The notes below the pieces were generated by a model. It was not told the origin of the DNA and ran no database searches. It saw nothing but the letters and a program-made list of their open reading frames with translations. Made by a program: the position numbers and the translations under genes. A stretch of DNA of 64,000 bases from Haliea sp. (GTDB lineage: Bacteria; Pseudomonadota; Gammaproteobacteria; Pseudomonadales; Halieaceae): the NCBI GenBank assembly GCA_002692965.1, contig NZNC01000021.1:1-64000 (forward strand). The letters are read 5' to 3'. Each line of letters opens with the position of its first letter. The first letter of the stretch is position 1. Shown in pieces: positions 47,992-56,382 of the stretch.

Positions 47992-50030
47992 TGATCAACA
48001 TGCTTACCGGATTGCGCGACTGGGTCGATGACCGTCTGCCGATCATGCGGGCGTGGAACACCCACATGGGCAAGTACTACGCGCCCAAGAACTTCAATTT
48101 CTGGTACTTCTTCGGGGTGCTGTCCCTGCTGGTGCTGGTCAACCAACTGCTGACCGGCATCTGGCTGACCATGAACTACACCCCGAGCGCGGAGCAGGCC
48201 TTTGCCTCGGTCGAGTACATCATGCGCGACGTCCAGTACGGCTGGATCCTGCGTTACATGCACTCCACGGGGGCCTCGGCCTTCTTCGTGGTGGTCTACC
48301 TGCACATGTTCCGTGCCCTGATCTACGGTTCCTACAAGAAACCCCGGGAGTTGATCTGGATCTTCGGCATGCTGATCTTCGTGGTGCTGATGGCGGAGGC
48401 CTTTGTCGGCTACGTGCTGCCCTGGGGCCAGATGTCCTACTGGGGTGCCCAGGTGATCATTTCGCTCTTCGGCGCCATCCCGGTGGTGGGCGAAGACCTG
48501 GTGACTTGGATTCGCGGTGACTACCTGATCTCCGGCATCACGCTGAACCGCTTCTTCGCTCTGCACGTGGTCGCGCTGCCTATCGTCCTGCTGGCCCTGG
48601 TGGTCCTGCACCTGCTGGCCCTGCACGAAGTGGGTTCCAACAACCCCGATGGCGTGGAGATCAAGAAGAACAAGGGCCCCGACGGCGTGCCCCTGGATGG
48701 TGTGGCTTTCCACCCCTACTACACGGTGCACGATCTGCAGGCGATCGGTGTCTTCCTGTTCATCTTCTGTGCGGTGATGTTCTTCATGCCCGAGATGGGT
48801 GGCTTCTTCCTGGAGTATGCCAACTTCGAGGAAGCCAATGCCCTGAAGACGCCCGACCACATCGCGCCGGTCTGGTACTTCACCCCCTTCTACTCGGTGC
48901 TGCGCGCGGTGCCCGACAAGTTCTGGGGTTTCGTGGCTTTCGCCGCTTCGGTGGCGATTCCCTTCCTGCTGCCCTGGTTGGATCGCAGCCCGGTGAAGTC
49001 CTGGCGCTACCGCGGCAACCTGAACAAGGTCATGCTGGTGCTGTTTGTCGCGTCGTTCCTGATCCTCGGTGTTCTCGGCGTGAAGTCGCCGACCCCGGAG
49101 CGCACGGTGCTGGCGCAGATCTGTTCCGTCTTTTACTTTGCCTTCTTCCTGCTGATGCCCATCTGGTCGTCCCTGGACAAGGTGAAGCCGGTGCCGGAGC
49201 GGGTTACCACCAACGGCGGTATCGGGTTCTGGGGCAGCATGGGCGCGCTGGCCCTGATCGCCGCCCTGACCATCATTCCGCTCAAGGCGGTGGGCGCGGA
49301 GTCGGCGCATGCCTGTGGCAGTATCCCCTGTGACGAGTTCACCGCGGATCCCTCCGACAAGGCCTCACTGCAGAGCGGTGCGCAGCTGTACATGAACTAC
49401 TGCATGGGCTGTCACTCGCTGCAGTACTCGCGCTACAACCGCGTGGCCAAGGACCTGGGGATCCCCGAGGACCTAATGCAGGAGCACCTGATCTTTGATC
49501 CCGACGTGCAGATCGGTGAGCTGATGGAAAACGCCATGGACGAGCGTCTGGCCAAGGTCTGGTACGGGGTTAACCCCCCGGACCTGACGCTGGTGGCACG
49601 CGCCCGTCAGCCGGAGTGGCTGTACACCTACCTGCGGAATTTCTATCGCGATGACAGCCGCCCCTACGGCGTCAACAACCGGGTGTTCAAGGACGTCGGC
49701 ATGCCCCACGTACTGCTGGAACTGCAGGGCATGCAGGAATGTGCCATGGGGCCGGCCCGCGCCGACAACGGTGGCGTCAAGCGCGATCCGCTGACCGGTG
49801 AGGACATCCTGGAAGAGCCCTGCGGCCAGTTCACCATCGCCGAGAAGGGCAGTATGGAGCCGGAAGAGTTCGATGCCGCAATGTACGACCTGGTCAATTT
49901 CCTGTCCTACACGGCCGAACCGATGGCCTCCGATCGCAAGCGCATTGGCCTGTTTGCGCTGCTGTTCATTGCCATCTTCTTCGTCTTTGCCTGGCTGCTC
50001 AACCGCGAGTACTGGAAAGACGTACACTGA
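47991..50030 (+). CDS. petBC: Fused cytochrome b / cytochrome c1 of the bc1 complex
   Basis: A single 679-residue frame. Residues 1-405 are cytochrome b: heme-ligand His pairs in helices B and D (YMHSTGASAFF, YLHMFRALIYGSYK, FFALHVVALP, VLHLLALHEVG) and the Qo PEWYF-equivalent written APVWYF. Without a stop, KPVPERVTTNGG continues into a hydrophobic segment (about 415-432, ALALIAALTIIPLKAVGA) and cytochrome c1: heme motif C471-MGCH475 and a C-terminal anchor (LFALLFIAIFFVFAWLL). In most gammaproteobacteria petB and petC are separate genes. A fused precursor (fbcH) that is later cleaved is known in Bradyrhizobium; AVGA-ES could be a similar cleavage site. An internal ATG at 49239 preceded by GGGG could also start c1 separately. 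Confidence 0.95.
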   Translation: MINMLTGLRDWVDDRLPIMRAWNTHMGKYYAPKNFNFWYFFGVLSLLVLVNQLLTGIWLTMNYTPSAEQAFASVEYIMRDVQYGWILRYMHSTGASAFFVVVYLHMFRALIYGSYKKPRELIWIFGMLIFVVLMAEAFVGYVLPWGQMSYWGAQVIISLFGAIPVVGEDLVTWIRGDYLISGITLNRFFALHVVALPIVLLALVVLHLLALHEVGSNNPDGVEIKKNKGPDGVPLDGVAFHPYYTVHDLQAIGVFLFIFCAVMFFMPEMGGFFLEYANFEEANALKTPDHIAPVWYFTPFYSVLRAVPDKFWGFVAFAASVAIPFLLPWLDRSPVKSWRYRGNLNKVMLVLFVASFLILGVLGVKSPTPERTVLAQICSVFYFAFFLLMPIWSSLDKVKPVPERVTTNGGIGFWGSMGALALIAALTIIPLKAVGAESAHACGSIPCDEFTADPSDKASLQSGAQLYMNYCMGCHSLQYSRYNRVAKDLGIPEDLMQEHLIFDPDVQIGELMENAMDERLAKVWYGVNPPDLTLVARARQPEWLYTYLRNFYRDDSRPYGVNNRVFKDVGMPHVLLELQGMQECAMGPARADNGGVKRDPLTGEDILEEPCGQFTIAEKGSMEPEEFDAAMYDLVNFLSYTAEPMASDRKRIGLFALLFIAIFFVFAWLLNREYWKDVH

Positions 50031-50092
50031 GACCCCCTGGAGCCGCGCCCGCGGGCGCGGCCCCGATCACCTGAAGAGATCCGAGCCGAGCC

Positions 50093-50749
50093 ATGAAAAG
50101 AGCTGACGAAAATGTCATGAGCGTGGTTGCCCGCCGGGCATCCATGACCTGCTTCTCCGACAGTACCAGCCAGTACAGTCATCGCGTGCGGATCGTTCTC
50201 GCGGAGAAAGGTGTCACCGCCGACATGATCGATGTGGACGCCGCGCACCCGCCGCAGGAGCTGGCAGACCTGAACCCCACAGCGTCGCTGCCCACCCTGG
50301 TGGATCGCGACCTGGTGCTGTGGGAGTCCAAGGTGATCATGGAATACCTGGACGAGCGCTTCCCGCACCCGCCGTTGCTGCCGGTGTACCCGGTGGCCCG
50401 GGCCGAGAGCCGCCTGTACATGCATCGCATCGAAAAGGATTGGTGTTCGCTGGTGGACTCCATCCAGAATTCCCGCAGCGACAATGTGGTGTCCAAGGCC
50501 ACCAAGGAGCTTCGCGAGGGGCTTACCGCAATCGCTCCGATATTTGCCGAGAAACCGTTCTTCATGAACGAGGAGTTTACCCTGGTGGATTGCTGCCTGG
50601 CGCCGATCCTCTGGCGGCTGCCTTCCCTGGACGTGGAGATCAAGTCGACCCGGCAAACCAAGCCGCTGCTGAACTACATGAGCGAGCTGTTCAATCGCGA
50701 ATCCTTCCAGGAAAGTCTTACCGAGCGTGAGCGGGAGATGCGCTCCTGA
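50093..50749 (+). CDS. sspA: Stringent starvation protein A
   Basis: A 218-residue glutathione-transferase-like protein that binds RNA polymerase. Family segments are HRVRIVLAEKGV, ASLPTLVDRDLVLWES and FFMNEEFTLVDCCLAPILWRL. It lies between petBC and sspB as in Pseudomonas and E. coli relatives. The ATG at 50117 is an alternative start. Confidence 0.97.
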   Translation: MKRADENVMSVVARRASMTCFSDSTSQYSHRVRIVLAEKGVTADMIDVDAAHPPQELADLNPTASLPTLVDRDLVLWESKVIMEYLDERFPHPPLLPVYPVARAESRLYMHRIEKDWCSLVDSIQNSRSDNVVSKATKELREGLTAIAPIFAEKPFFMNEEFTLVDCCLAPILWRLPSLDVEIKSTRQTKPLLNYMSELFNRESFQESLTEREREMRS

Positions 50750-50759
50750 GGGGCGAGGC

Positions 50760-51191
50760 ATGACTCCTGTTCCACCGACCATGAATTCCAGCCGCCCCTA
50801 CATCATGCGGGCGCTCTACGACTGGATCGTCGACAACGGCTGCACGCCCTACCTGCTGGTGGATGCGCAGCGGCCGGGCGTCGAGGTGCCTGTCCAGTAC
50901 GTCAAGGACGGGCAAATCGTACTCAATATTAGCCCGTCGGCCGTGATCGAGTTGCAGATCGGCAACGACTGGATCAGTTTCAATGGCCGCTTCGGCGGCA
51001 CGCCCACCGATGTTCTGGTGCCGGTGGGTGCCGTGGTGGGTATCTATGCCCGTGAAAACGGGCAGGGCATGGTGTTCGAGCCGGAAGAACCGCCCTCACC
51101 TGACGGGCCCGACAGCCCCGATTCCGGCCCCGAGGAGCGGCCCGGAGCCGGCTCGCGCGGCGGCCGTCCCTCTCTGAAAGTCGTCAAGTAA
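50760..51191 (+). CDS. sspB: ClpXP adaptor / stringent starvation protein B
   Basis: A 143-residue adaptor that delivers ssrA-tagged and other proteins to ClpXP. The folded domain is about 10-110 (SRPYIMRALYDWIVDNGCTP, NWISFNGRFGGTP-like DWISFNGRFGG), then a disordered Pro/Gly/Asp linker, and the ClpX-binding tail GRPSLKVVK. ATG at 50760; 50781 is possible. Confidence 0.96.
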   Translation: MTPVPPTMNSSRPYIMRALYDWIVDNGCTPYLLVDAQRPGVEVPVQYVKDGQIVLNISPSAVIELQIGNDWISFNGRFGGTPTDVLVPVGAVVGIYARENGQGMVFEPEEPPSPDGPDSPDSGPEERPGAGSRGGRPSLKVVK

Positions 51192-51258
51192 GCCCGCCTG
51201 TCGCCCCCCCTTTGGCCCGGTGGCCCCGCATTGGCGGGGCTGCCCGGGAGTCGCGGGG

Positions 51259-51831
51259 TCAGGAAATGATTTCGAACAGTTGAACCACGCGCTTGACGCC
51301 TGCCACGGAAGCCGCGACATCGGCAATGCGGTCGGCGTCGCGCTGGGTAACCAGACCCATCAGATAGACCACGCCGTTTTCCGTGACCACCTTGGTGCGC
51401 AGGCCGGGGGTATCGAAATTGCCCAGAAGCCAGGACTTGATCTTGGTTGTGATCCAGGCGTCGCTGGTGCGGGTCAGTGCCGAGGTCGGTGCACCCACTT
51501 CGAGCTCATTGTAGATGCGCCGTACACCGGTGATGTCACGCAGCTCGTTGGCCGCCAGGGTTTTCAGTTCGGGTGTCGCCACCTGCCCGGCCAGCAGCAC
51601 AAAACCGTTGTAGCTGACCACCGTGAGATGGGATTGATCGAAGCGTTTGTCCGCGGCGTGAATGTTGACCACCGCTTTGACTTCAATGCTTTCATCCTCG
51701 ACCTGTTGGGCTACGGTGCGGCGGTCCGGCTGGTCTTCAATGGGGTTGGCTTCGACGCTGGCGAGCATGGTGCCGCAGCCGGTGAGCATGAGGGCGGAGA
51801 GCAGCAGAGCAAGAGGGGCTATCACTTTCAT
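51259..51831 (-). CDS. dolP: Outer-membrane BON-domain lipoprotein DolP
   Basis: A 190-residue lipoprotein: signal and lipobox LTGC (about 16-19), then two BON domains (about 45-110 and 120-188; GFVLLAGQVATPELK, GVVYLMGLVTQRDADRI). DolP supports outer-membrane integrity and BAM function. It follows the diaA-like gene by 2 bp in the order lpoA-yraN-diaA-dolP. Confidence 0.95.
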   Translation of the reverse strand: MKVIAPLALLLSALMLTGCGTMLASVEANPIEDQPDRRTVAQQVEDESIEVKAVVNIHAADKRFDQSHLTVVSYNGFVLLAGQVATPELKTLAANELRDITGVRRIYNELEVGAPTSALTRTSDAWITTKIKSWLLGNFDTPGLRTKVVTENGVVYLMGLVTQRDADRIADVAASVAGVKRVVQLFEIIS

Positions 51832-51833
51832 GG

Positions 51834-52448
51834 TCAGTTTCCGTGGTAATGTCCAAACAGGTTGCGCTCTACCAGCTCGCAGAGCAGATGGAGCGCGAGA
51901 ATCTGCAGCTCGGTGACCCGGGCCAGGGTATTGCCGGCGCAGGGCAGCAACACTTCGCCGGGCTCGACCTTGTCCGCCAGGGAGCCATCGCGCGCCGACG
52001 AGAGCACGACGATGGTCATGTCGCGCTCGCGGGCCACTTCCAGCGCCCGCAGCAGATTGCCACCCACGCTGCCGCTGCAGATGCACAGCAGGATATCACC
52101 AGAGTGCGCCAATGCACGCAGAGACTGGGCAAATACCTCGTCCAGGCCGTGCCGGCTGGCCAGACTGCCCAGACTGCTGCTGTCGGCGGCCAGCGCCATG
52201 GCGGGCAGTGCGGGGCGTTCCTGCTCAAAGCCTGCCAGCATCCGCGAGGCAATCAGCTGGGCGAGGGCGGCGTCGGGGCCGTTCCCGCAGGTGAACAGGC
52301 GTCCCTCCTGCAGGAAGGCCTGGGTAATGCAGGCGGCGGCTTCGACCAGGGGCGGTGCAAGTTCGTCCACGGCGAACGCGATGCCCTCTATGGCCTCCTG
52401 GCAGCGCTGCGCCAGGAACGGGTAGTCGTCATCCATCTCGAGTTCCAT
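51834..52448 (-). CDS. diaA: DiaA-like SIS-domain protein with altered motifs
   Basis: A 204-residue SIS protein by position and fold the DiaA/GmhA-like gene between yraN and dolP. DiaA binds DnaA at initiation. Family conservation is seen in FLQEGRLFTCGNG, then SLRALAHSGDILLCI and ITARIQEVHLLAI-like LARVTELQILALHLLCELVERNLFG. However, the usual CGNGGSAGDAQH reads CGNGPDAALAQ, and the TSGNS loop reads CSGSVGG, so sugar-phosphate binding and possibly oligomerisation may differ. Start at 52448 (MELEMDDDYPF) is uncertain; 52436 and 52523 are alternatives. Confidence 0.8.
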   Translation of the reverse strand: MELEMDDDYPFLAQRCQEAIEGIAFAVDELAPPLVEAAACITQAFLQEGRLFTCGNGPDAALAQLIASRMLAGFEQERPALPAMALAADSSSLGSLASRHGLDEVFAQSLRALAHSGDILLCICSGSVGGNLLRALEVARERDMTIVVLSSARDGSLADKVEPGEVLLPCAGNTLARVTELQILALHLLCELVERNLFGHYHGN

Positions 52449-52489
52449 CGCCGATAGTAGGGCTGCACGCTCGCTGGGGCGCGCTGCGT

Positions 52490-52852
52490 TCAGGGTTGGC
52501 TGCCAAAGGCATTGCGGATCCACCGGGGTGCCGCGTCAGGCGCGAATTGTCGCGGTTCCCAGGCGATCACGTCAAATCGGCAGGCCAGCCTGGCGTAGTG
52601 CGGATGCCGGCGCAGGAAGACCGCCGCCGCGCGTTGCAGCTTGCGCTGCTTGCGCCGGTCCACGGAGGCCGCGGCGCCGCCGTAACCCGGATGGCTGCGG
52701 GCGCGGACCTCGACGAAGACCAGGCAGCTTCCGTCCAGCGCCACCAGGTCGAGTTCGCCCGCCCGGCAGAGAAAGTTCCTGCACAGGATTTGCCAGCCCC
52801 GGGCCAGCAGCCAGCGAGCCGCGCGCTCCTCGTACTCTCGTCCATCGGGCAT
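52490..52852 (-). CDS. yraN: YraN family (UPF0102) endonuclease-like protein
   Basis: A 120-residue protein with the restriction-endonuclease-like UPF0102 pattern: REYEERAARWLLARGW, then GELDLVALDG ... LVFVEVRARS (the D/E-x-K-like catalytic core) and KQRKLQRAAAVFL. Function is not established. It lies between lpoA and the diaA-like gene, the conserved location. Confidence 0.94.
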   Translation of the reverse strand: MPDGREYEERAARWLLARGWQILCRNFLCRAGELDLVALDGSCLVFVEVRARSHPGYGGAAASVDRRKQRKLQRAAAVFLRRHPHYARLACRFDVIAWEPRQFAPDAAPRWIRNAFGSQP

Positions 52853-52894
52853 CCCTGTTCTCCACTGACTGGCGCCGTGTTGCCGCAGTGTAGC

Positions 52895-54709
52895 CTAGCG
52901 CGGCTTCAGGTCGCCGCCATCAAATGTCGCCGGCCTGGCTTCGCGCAGCACGCGCAGGTCGGGGTCCATGCTGAGGAGCCCGGTATTGCCCCGGATCAGG
53001 GCATCCGGGCCGGCCTGTAGCTGCGCCAGGCGCGATTGCAGCAGCCAGGCATCGGCCCCCAGTGCATGCAGCCGGGGATAGTGCTCGTCCCCGGTGCTGC
53101 CCGCTGTCAGCGCCACTCTTGCCGCGGGATTGGCCCCCAACAGCCAGGGAAGCTCGGCAATGTGCACGCCGTCGAGATCCCGATCGCGATTATCGGGGCT
53201 GCCACTGTAGACGCTGGAGGGCGCGTAGATTGGCAGGTTGCCCGCGTAGTGGAAGCTCAGCAGGGGGCGCAGTGAGCGCGCCTCCTGGGGGCTGCTGGTC
53301 AGCAGGAAGACGCTGTCCAGGTCCTGCCGACGGCGGGGGCTGAACTCGATGCCGGTGGCCAGCATGGCGCGGACCTCGCGGGCCCGCTGTTCGCTGGCCT
53401 GCAGATGCAGGACTGTTTTCAGTCCCTCGGACCAGGCCTCGGGACTGCTGTAGGTCAAGGTGTCAGCGAGCACGCCGCCCTCTGCCCGCCAGGCCGCGGT
53501 CAGCGCTTCGCTGAGGCGTGCGCCGCGCTCGCCGGCGGCGCGTACCAGCAGGGCGCGCCGCGCGCCGCTGCCAAAGGCCTGGGCTGCCAGCTGCTGCATT
53601 TCATCTTCCGGTGCCAGGGAGAGTTGCAGGAAGGCTGCGCCCACCTGGTTCGGTGGCTCGCTGGCCCGATTCAACGCGATGACCGGCACCGGGCGTTGGC
53701 TCAGCCCGGCAAGCCGGTCTACCGCGCCGCGATCCAGCGGGCCGATAACCAGCTCCGCGCCACCTGCCACAGCCTGCCGGTAGGCGCTTTCGACGTCCTT
53801 GACGTCGCCGGTATCGATAATTCGGACGCGTGTGGCCGTGCCGCCCTCGGTGGTGGCGAGATAGTGCTGTGCCAGGTAGCTGTTGCGGATTGCCCGCGCG
53901 GCGGCGGCGAGCTCGCCGCTGAGCGGCAGCAGCAGTGCCACCTGCCGGGGCTCGGCGTGCGGCTGGAGCAGAAAACCGAGCCCGCCGGGAAGTGTCGCGG
54001 CCGCGGGGTGTTGCGGGTGTTGTGCGAGCCAGGCTGTCAGGCCCTTCTGCAGGGCCTGGCCGGAGCGGTCGGGCCGGTCCAGGGCGGCAAGTGACAGCCA
54101 GCCGCGCCAGTGCCCGGTGGCGGCAGCCTCGGCCTGTTGTCGGTCTTCCGCGGGGATGCGCAGCAGCGAGCGCCAGGTCTCGCGCATGAGTGCCAGTCGC
54201 GCTTCGGGCGAGCGGGTGAGTTTCAGTTGTGCGGCCGCCAGTTGTGCCGCTTTCAGGTGCTCCCCGCGCCGGGTGGCAATCTGCCGGGAGAGGTTGCTGA
54301 TGCGCTGTTGCAGCCGCGGCGCCGTTGCCGTAGTGGCGGCGCGATCGAGTATCGATGCGGCGTCGACCACCTCGCCCTGCAACCACTTCGACCAGCCCAG
54401 GTAGTAATCCCGCCAGGCCTGCTCGGGCGCTGGAAGTGCATCGGGAAGCTGCCGCAGGGTGAGCTGCGCCTGCGGCCATTCACCGGCCAGTAGCAGGCTC
54501 TCGACGCGGGCATGCAGCGCTGCGTGGGGTGAGGGTGGCGTGGCAGGCGGTGGTGGCGTTTCCGGTTTGGCGCCGGGCATCTCGACCGGCGCGGCTTGCG
54601 TATCCGGGGCAGGCTGTTCCGGGGCGCTGCCGCAGCCGCCGAGGCCGATTAACAGGGCCAGGCACAGGAGCGAAGGCAGTGGCTGGCGAACGCGGGGGTC
54701 GCGGGTCAT
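52895..54709 (-). CDS. lpoA: Penicillin-binding-protein activator LpoA
   Basis: A 604-residue outer-membrane lipoprotein: signal and lipobox GGCG (about 24-27), a Pro-rich linker (about 35-65), an N-terminal TPR-like helical domain (about 65-245) and a C-terminal periplasmic-binding-like domain (about 260-600; QVALLLPLSGELAAAARAIR, ELVIGPLDRGAVDRLA). In E. coli it stimulates PBP1a. Divergent from rsmI; a TATAAT on the minus strand at 54771-54766 may be its -10. Confidence 0.94.
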   Translation of the reverse strand: MTRDPRVRQPLPSLLCLALLIGLGGCGSAPEQPAPDTQAAPVEMPGAKPETPPPPATPPSPHAALHARVESLLLAGEWPQAQLTLRQLPDALPAPEQAWRDYYLGWSKWLQGEVVDAASILDRAATTATAPRLQQRISNLSRQIATRRGEHLKAAQLAAAQLKLTRSPEARLALMRETWRSLLRIPAEDRQQAEAAATGHWRGWLSLAALDRPDRSGQALQKGLTAWLAQHPQHPAAATLPGGLGFLLQPHAEPRQVALLLPLSGELAAAARAIRNSYLAQHYLATTEGGTATRVRIIDTGDVKDVESAYRQAVAGGAELVIGPLDRGAVDRLAGLSQRPVPVIALNRASEPPNQVGAAFLQLSLAPEDEMQQLAAQAFGSGARRALLVRAAGERGARLSEALTAAWRAEGGVLADTLTYSSPEAWSEGLKTVLHLQASEQRAREVRAMLATGIEFSPRRRQDLDSVFLLTSSPQEARSLRPLLSFHYAGNLPIYAPSSVYSGSPDNRDRDLDGVHIAELPWLLGANPAARVALTAGSTGDEHYPRLHALGADAWLLQSRLAQLQAGPDALIRGNTGLLSMDPDLRVLREARPATFDGGDLKPR

Positions 54710-54787
54710 GGTATGCTTCCGGGTTTGTCGGGGAGTGGACCGGGTCACGGCCGGCATCAATCCTCATTATACGGGCAGGAGCGGCGA

Positions 54788-55624
54788 GTGGAATCCGGAC
54801 TCTATGTGGTGGCGACCCCCATCGGCAACCTGGCGGATCTCAGCCGCCGCGCCCTCGAGGTGCTGGAAGCCGCTACGCTGGTTGCCGCGGAGGATACCCG
54901 GCACAGTCTGCGGTTGTTGCAGCATTTCAATTTGCGAGCTCCGCTGCAGGCCTATCACGAGCACAGCGGCGCCAGGGCCCAGCAGCGCATTCTGGAGGTG
55001 CTGGCGGAGGGTGGCGTGGTCGCCCTCGTCTCGGACGCCGGTACGCCACTGATCTCCGACCCCGGCTATCGTCTGGTGCGGGCGGTACAGGATGCGGGCT
55101 ACCGCGTGGTGCCGATCCCGGGCGCCTGTGCGGCCATCGCCGCCCTGAGCGTGGCCGGTTTGCCGACCGATCGCTTCCTGTTTGCCGGATTTCTGCCGGC
55201 GCGTCCCGCGGCGCGTGCGAGCCAGCTGCAGTCGCTGCGGGGCGAGAGTGCCACGCTGGTGTTCTACGAAGCGCCCCACCGCATCAGCGAAACCCTGGAT
55301 GCCCTGTGCCGCGAATTTGGCGAGGCGCGGGAAGCACTGCTGGCGCGAGAGCTGACCAAGACCTTCGAGACCGTGCGTCGCGACACCCTGGGTGCTCTCC
55401 GTGAGTGGGTGGCGGTAGACGCCAATCAGCAGCGCGGAGAGATCGTCCTGGTGGTGGCTGGTGCCGCCGCCGTGGAGCGGGCGCTGGACGAAGAGCTGGC
55501 GCGCTGGCTGCTGCGTCTCGCCGAGGATTTGCCGGCCAAGCGTGCCGCCGCGGTGGTCGCCGATATGACCGGTCTGCGCAAGAAGGTGCTCTACGACTAC
55601 CTGGTCCAGCACCGTCCAGATTGA
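54788..55624 (+). CDS. rsmI: 16S rRNA (cytidine1402-2'-O)-methyltransferase
   Basis: A 278-residue tetrapyrrole-methylase-fold enzyme. Motifs are LYVVATPIGNLADLSRRAL, VSDAGTPLISDPGYRLV and PIPGACAAIAAL. It modifies C1402 of 16S rRNA; RsmH, which methylates N4 of the same base, is encoded nearby at 56839. The GTG at 54788 has AGGAG 8 nt upstream. Confidence 0.97.
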   Translation: MESGLYVVATPIGNLADLSRRALEVLEAATLVAAEDTRHSLRLLQHFNLRAPLQAYHEHSGARAQQRILEVLAEGGVVALVSDAGTPLISDPGYRLVRAVQDAGYRVVPIPGACAAIAALSVAGLPTDRFLFAGFLPARPAARASQLQSLRGESATLVFYEAPHRISETLDALCREFGEAREALLARELTKTFETVRRDTLGALREWVAVDANQQRGEIVLVVAGAAAVERALDEELARWLLRLAEDLPAKRAAAVVADMTGLRKKVLYDYLVQHRPD

Positions 55625-55651
55625 AAAAGGGGGCGCGGCAGCGGGTTTCGC

Positions 55652-55681
55652 TTGCCACTGCGGGCGCGCAGCGGGTAGTCT
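55652..55681 (+). promoter_or_regulatory. Promoter of rnpB
   Basis: TTGCCA (55652-55657) and TAGTCT (55676-55681) are 18 bp apart, placing the start at the first bases of the RNase P RNA. Confidence 0.6.
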
Positions 55682-55688
55682 TGCCGCC

Positions 55689-56029
55689 GAGTCGGTCAGG
55701 CGATCGCTCCCGGTTCTGCCGGGGGAGGAAAGTCCGGGCTCCACAGGGCAGGGTGCCAGGTAACACCTGGGGGGCGTGAGCCTACGGAAAGTGCAACAGA
55801 AAGGATACCGCCCGGCCTCGGCCGGGTAAGGGTGAAAAGGTGCGGTAAGAGCGCACCGCGTGGCTGGTAACAGGCACGGCGATGGTAAACCCCACCCGGA
55901 GCAAGACCAAATAGGAATCCATTGGCTGTGGCCCACAGCGGATTCGGGTAGGTCGCTACAGGCCGGCGGTGACGCCGGTCGCAGATGAATGATCGTCCAC
56001 GACAGAACCCGGCTTACCGACCGACTCAC
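55689..56029 (+). ncRNA. rnpB: RNase P catalytic RNA (bacterial type A)
   Basis: About 341 nt. The terminal P1 helix pairs GAGTCGGTC (55689-55697) with GACCGACTC (56019-56027). Universally conserved segments are present: GAGGAAAGTCCGGGCTCC near 55725, the AGTGCAACAGAAAGGATACC region, GGTAAACCCCACCCGGAGCA and the ACAGAA ... GGCTTA end. It processes tRNA 5' ends. It lies between rsmI and mraZ, as in Pseudomonas. Ends are set by P1 and may be off by a few bases. Confidence 0.96.
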
Positions 56030-56277
56030 TTATTCCCCTGATCCGCGCCGCCGCCCAGACGGGGCGCGGGATCCAGCCCTTAGACTGTTTTCTGATAAAT
56101 ACAGCCTCCCAAAAGAAATAAACGGACTGTAACTTAAAGTGAATCCTTAGCATGTCCCGCCACGGGTCTGTTTTGGGTCATGTTTTGCCCCTGCCTTGTA
56201 CTCGAAAAACCGGCTGTCCAGCCTGCCAAAGTTCCGCTAATTGCCTGAAATTACAGTGTTTTTCGCGGGTTAATTGC
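56030..56277. other. Intergenic stretch between rnpB and the dcw promoter
   Basis: About 250 bp without a gene. A bulged GATCC-GCGCC / GGCGC-GGGATC hairpin at about 56039-56072 with a weak T-run downstream may end rnpB transcription. The rest is richer in A and T than its surroundings; no RNA or further repeat was recognised. Confidence 0.4.
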
Positions 56278-56307
56278 TTGACACCCTGTTCCGCGCAGAC
56301 CTATAGT
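56278..56307 (+). promoter_or_regulatory. Main sigma-70 promoter of the dcw cluster
   Basis: A perfect TTGACA (56278-56283) and TATAGT (56302-56307), 18 bp apart. It lies about 76 bp before mraZ and immediately upstream of the MraZ repeats, the normal mraZ promoter layout. Confidence 0.85.
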
Positions 56308-56315
56308 GTCGAAAA

Positions 56316-56350
56316 GTGGCGTTAAGTGGGTAAAACTGGTTTTTTGTGGA
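56316..56350 (+). promoter_or_regulatory. MraZ operator: four repeats at 10-bp spacing
   Basis: GTGG at 56316, 56326 and 56346 and CTGG at 56336 recur at exactly 10-bp intervals, directly downstream of the -10. MraZ is known to bind repeated GTGG-type boxes spaced by about one helical turn and to repress its own operon. Binding here is inferred. Confidence 0.8.
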
Positions 56351-56382
56351 AGCAAAGGCCAGACCGGTGGAGAATCAGGGCC

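Noticed and set aside
47940-49310. 456-codon His/Gln-rich frame antisense to cytochrome b
   Set aside because: The richness in His, Gln and Asp reflects reversed hydrophobic-helix codons; no homology visible.
49239-50030. Separate petC gene starting at the internal ATG
   Set aside because: The frame is continuous from petB with no stop and only a weak ribosome site at 49239, so it is kept as a fusion with internal initiation as an option.
47188-56210. Shared 13-mer GTACTCGAAAAAC at about 47188 and 56198
   Set aside because: The first belongs to the rpsI terminator and the second has no terminator structure; likely chance.
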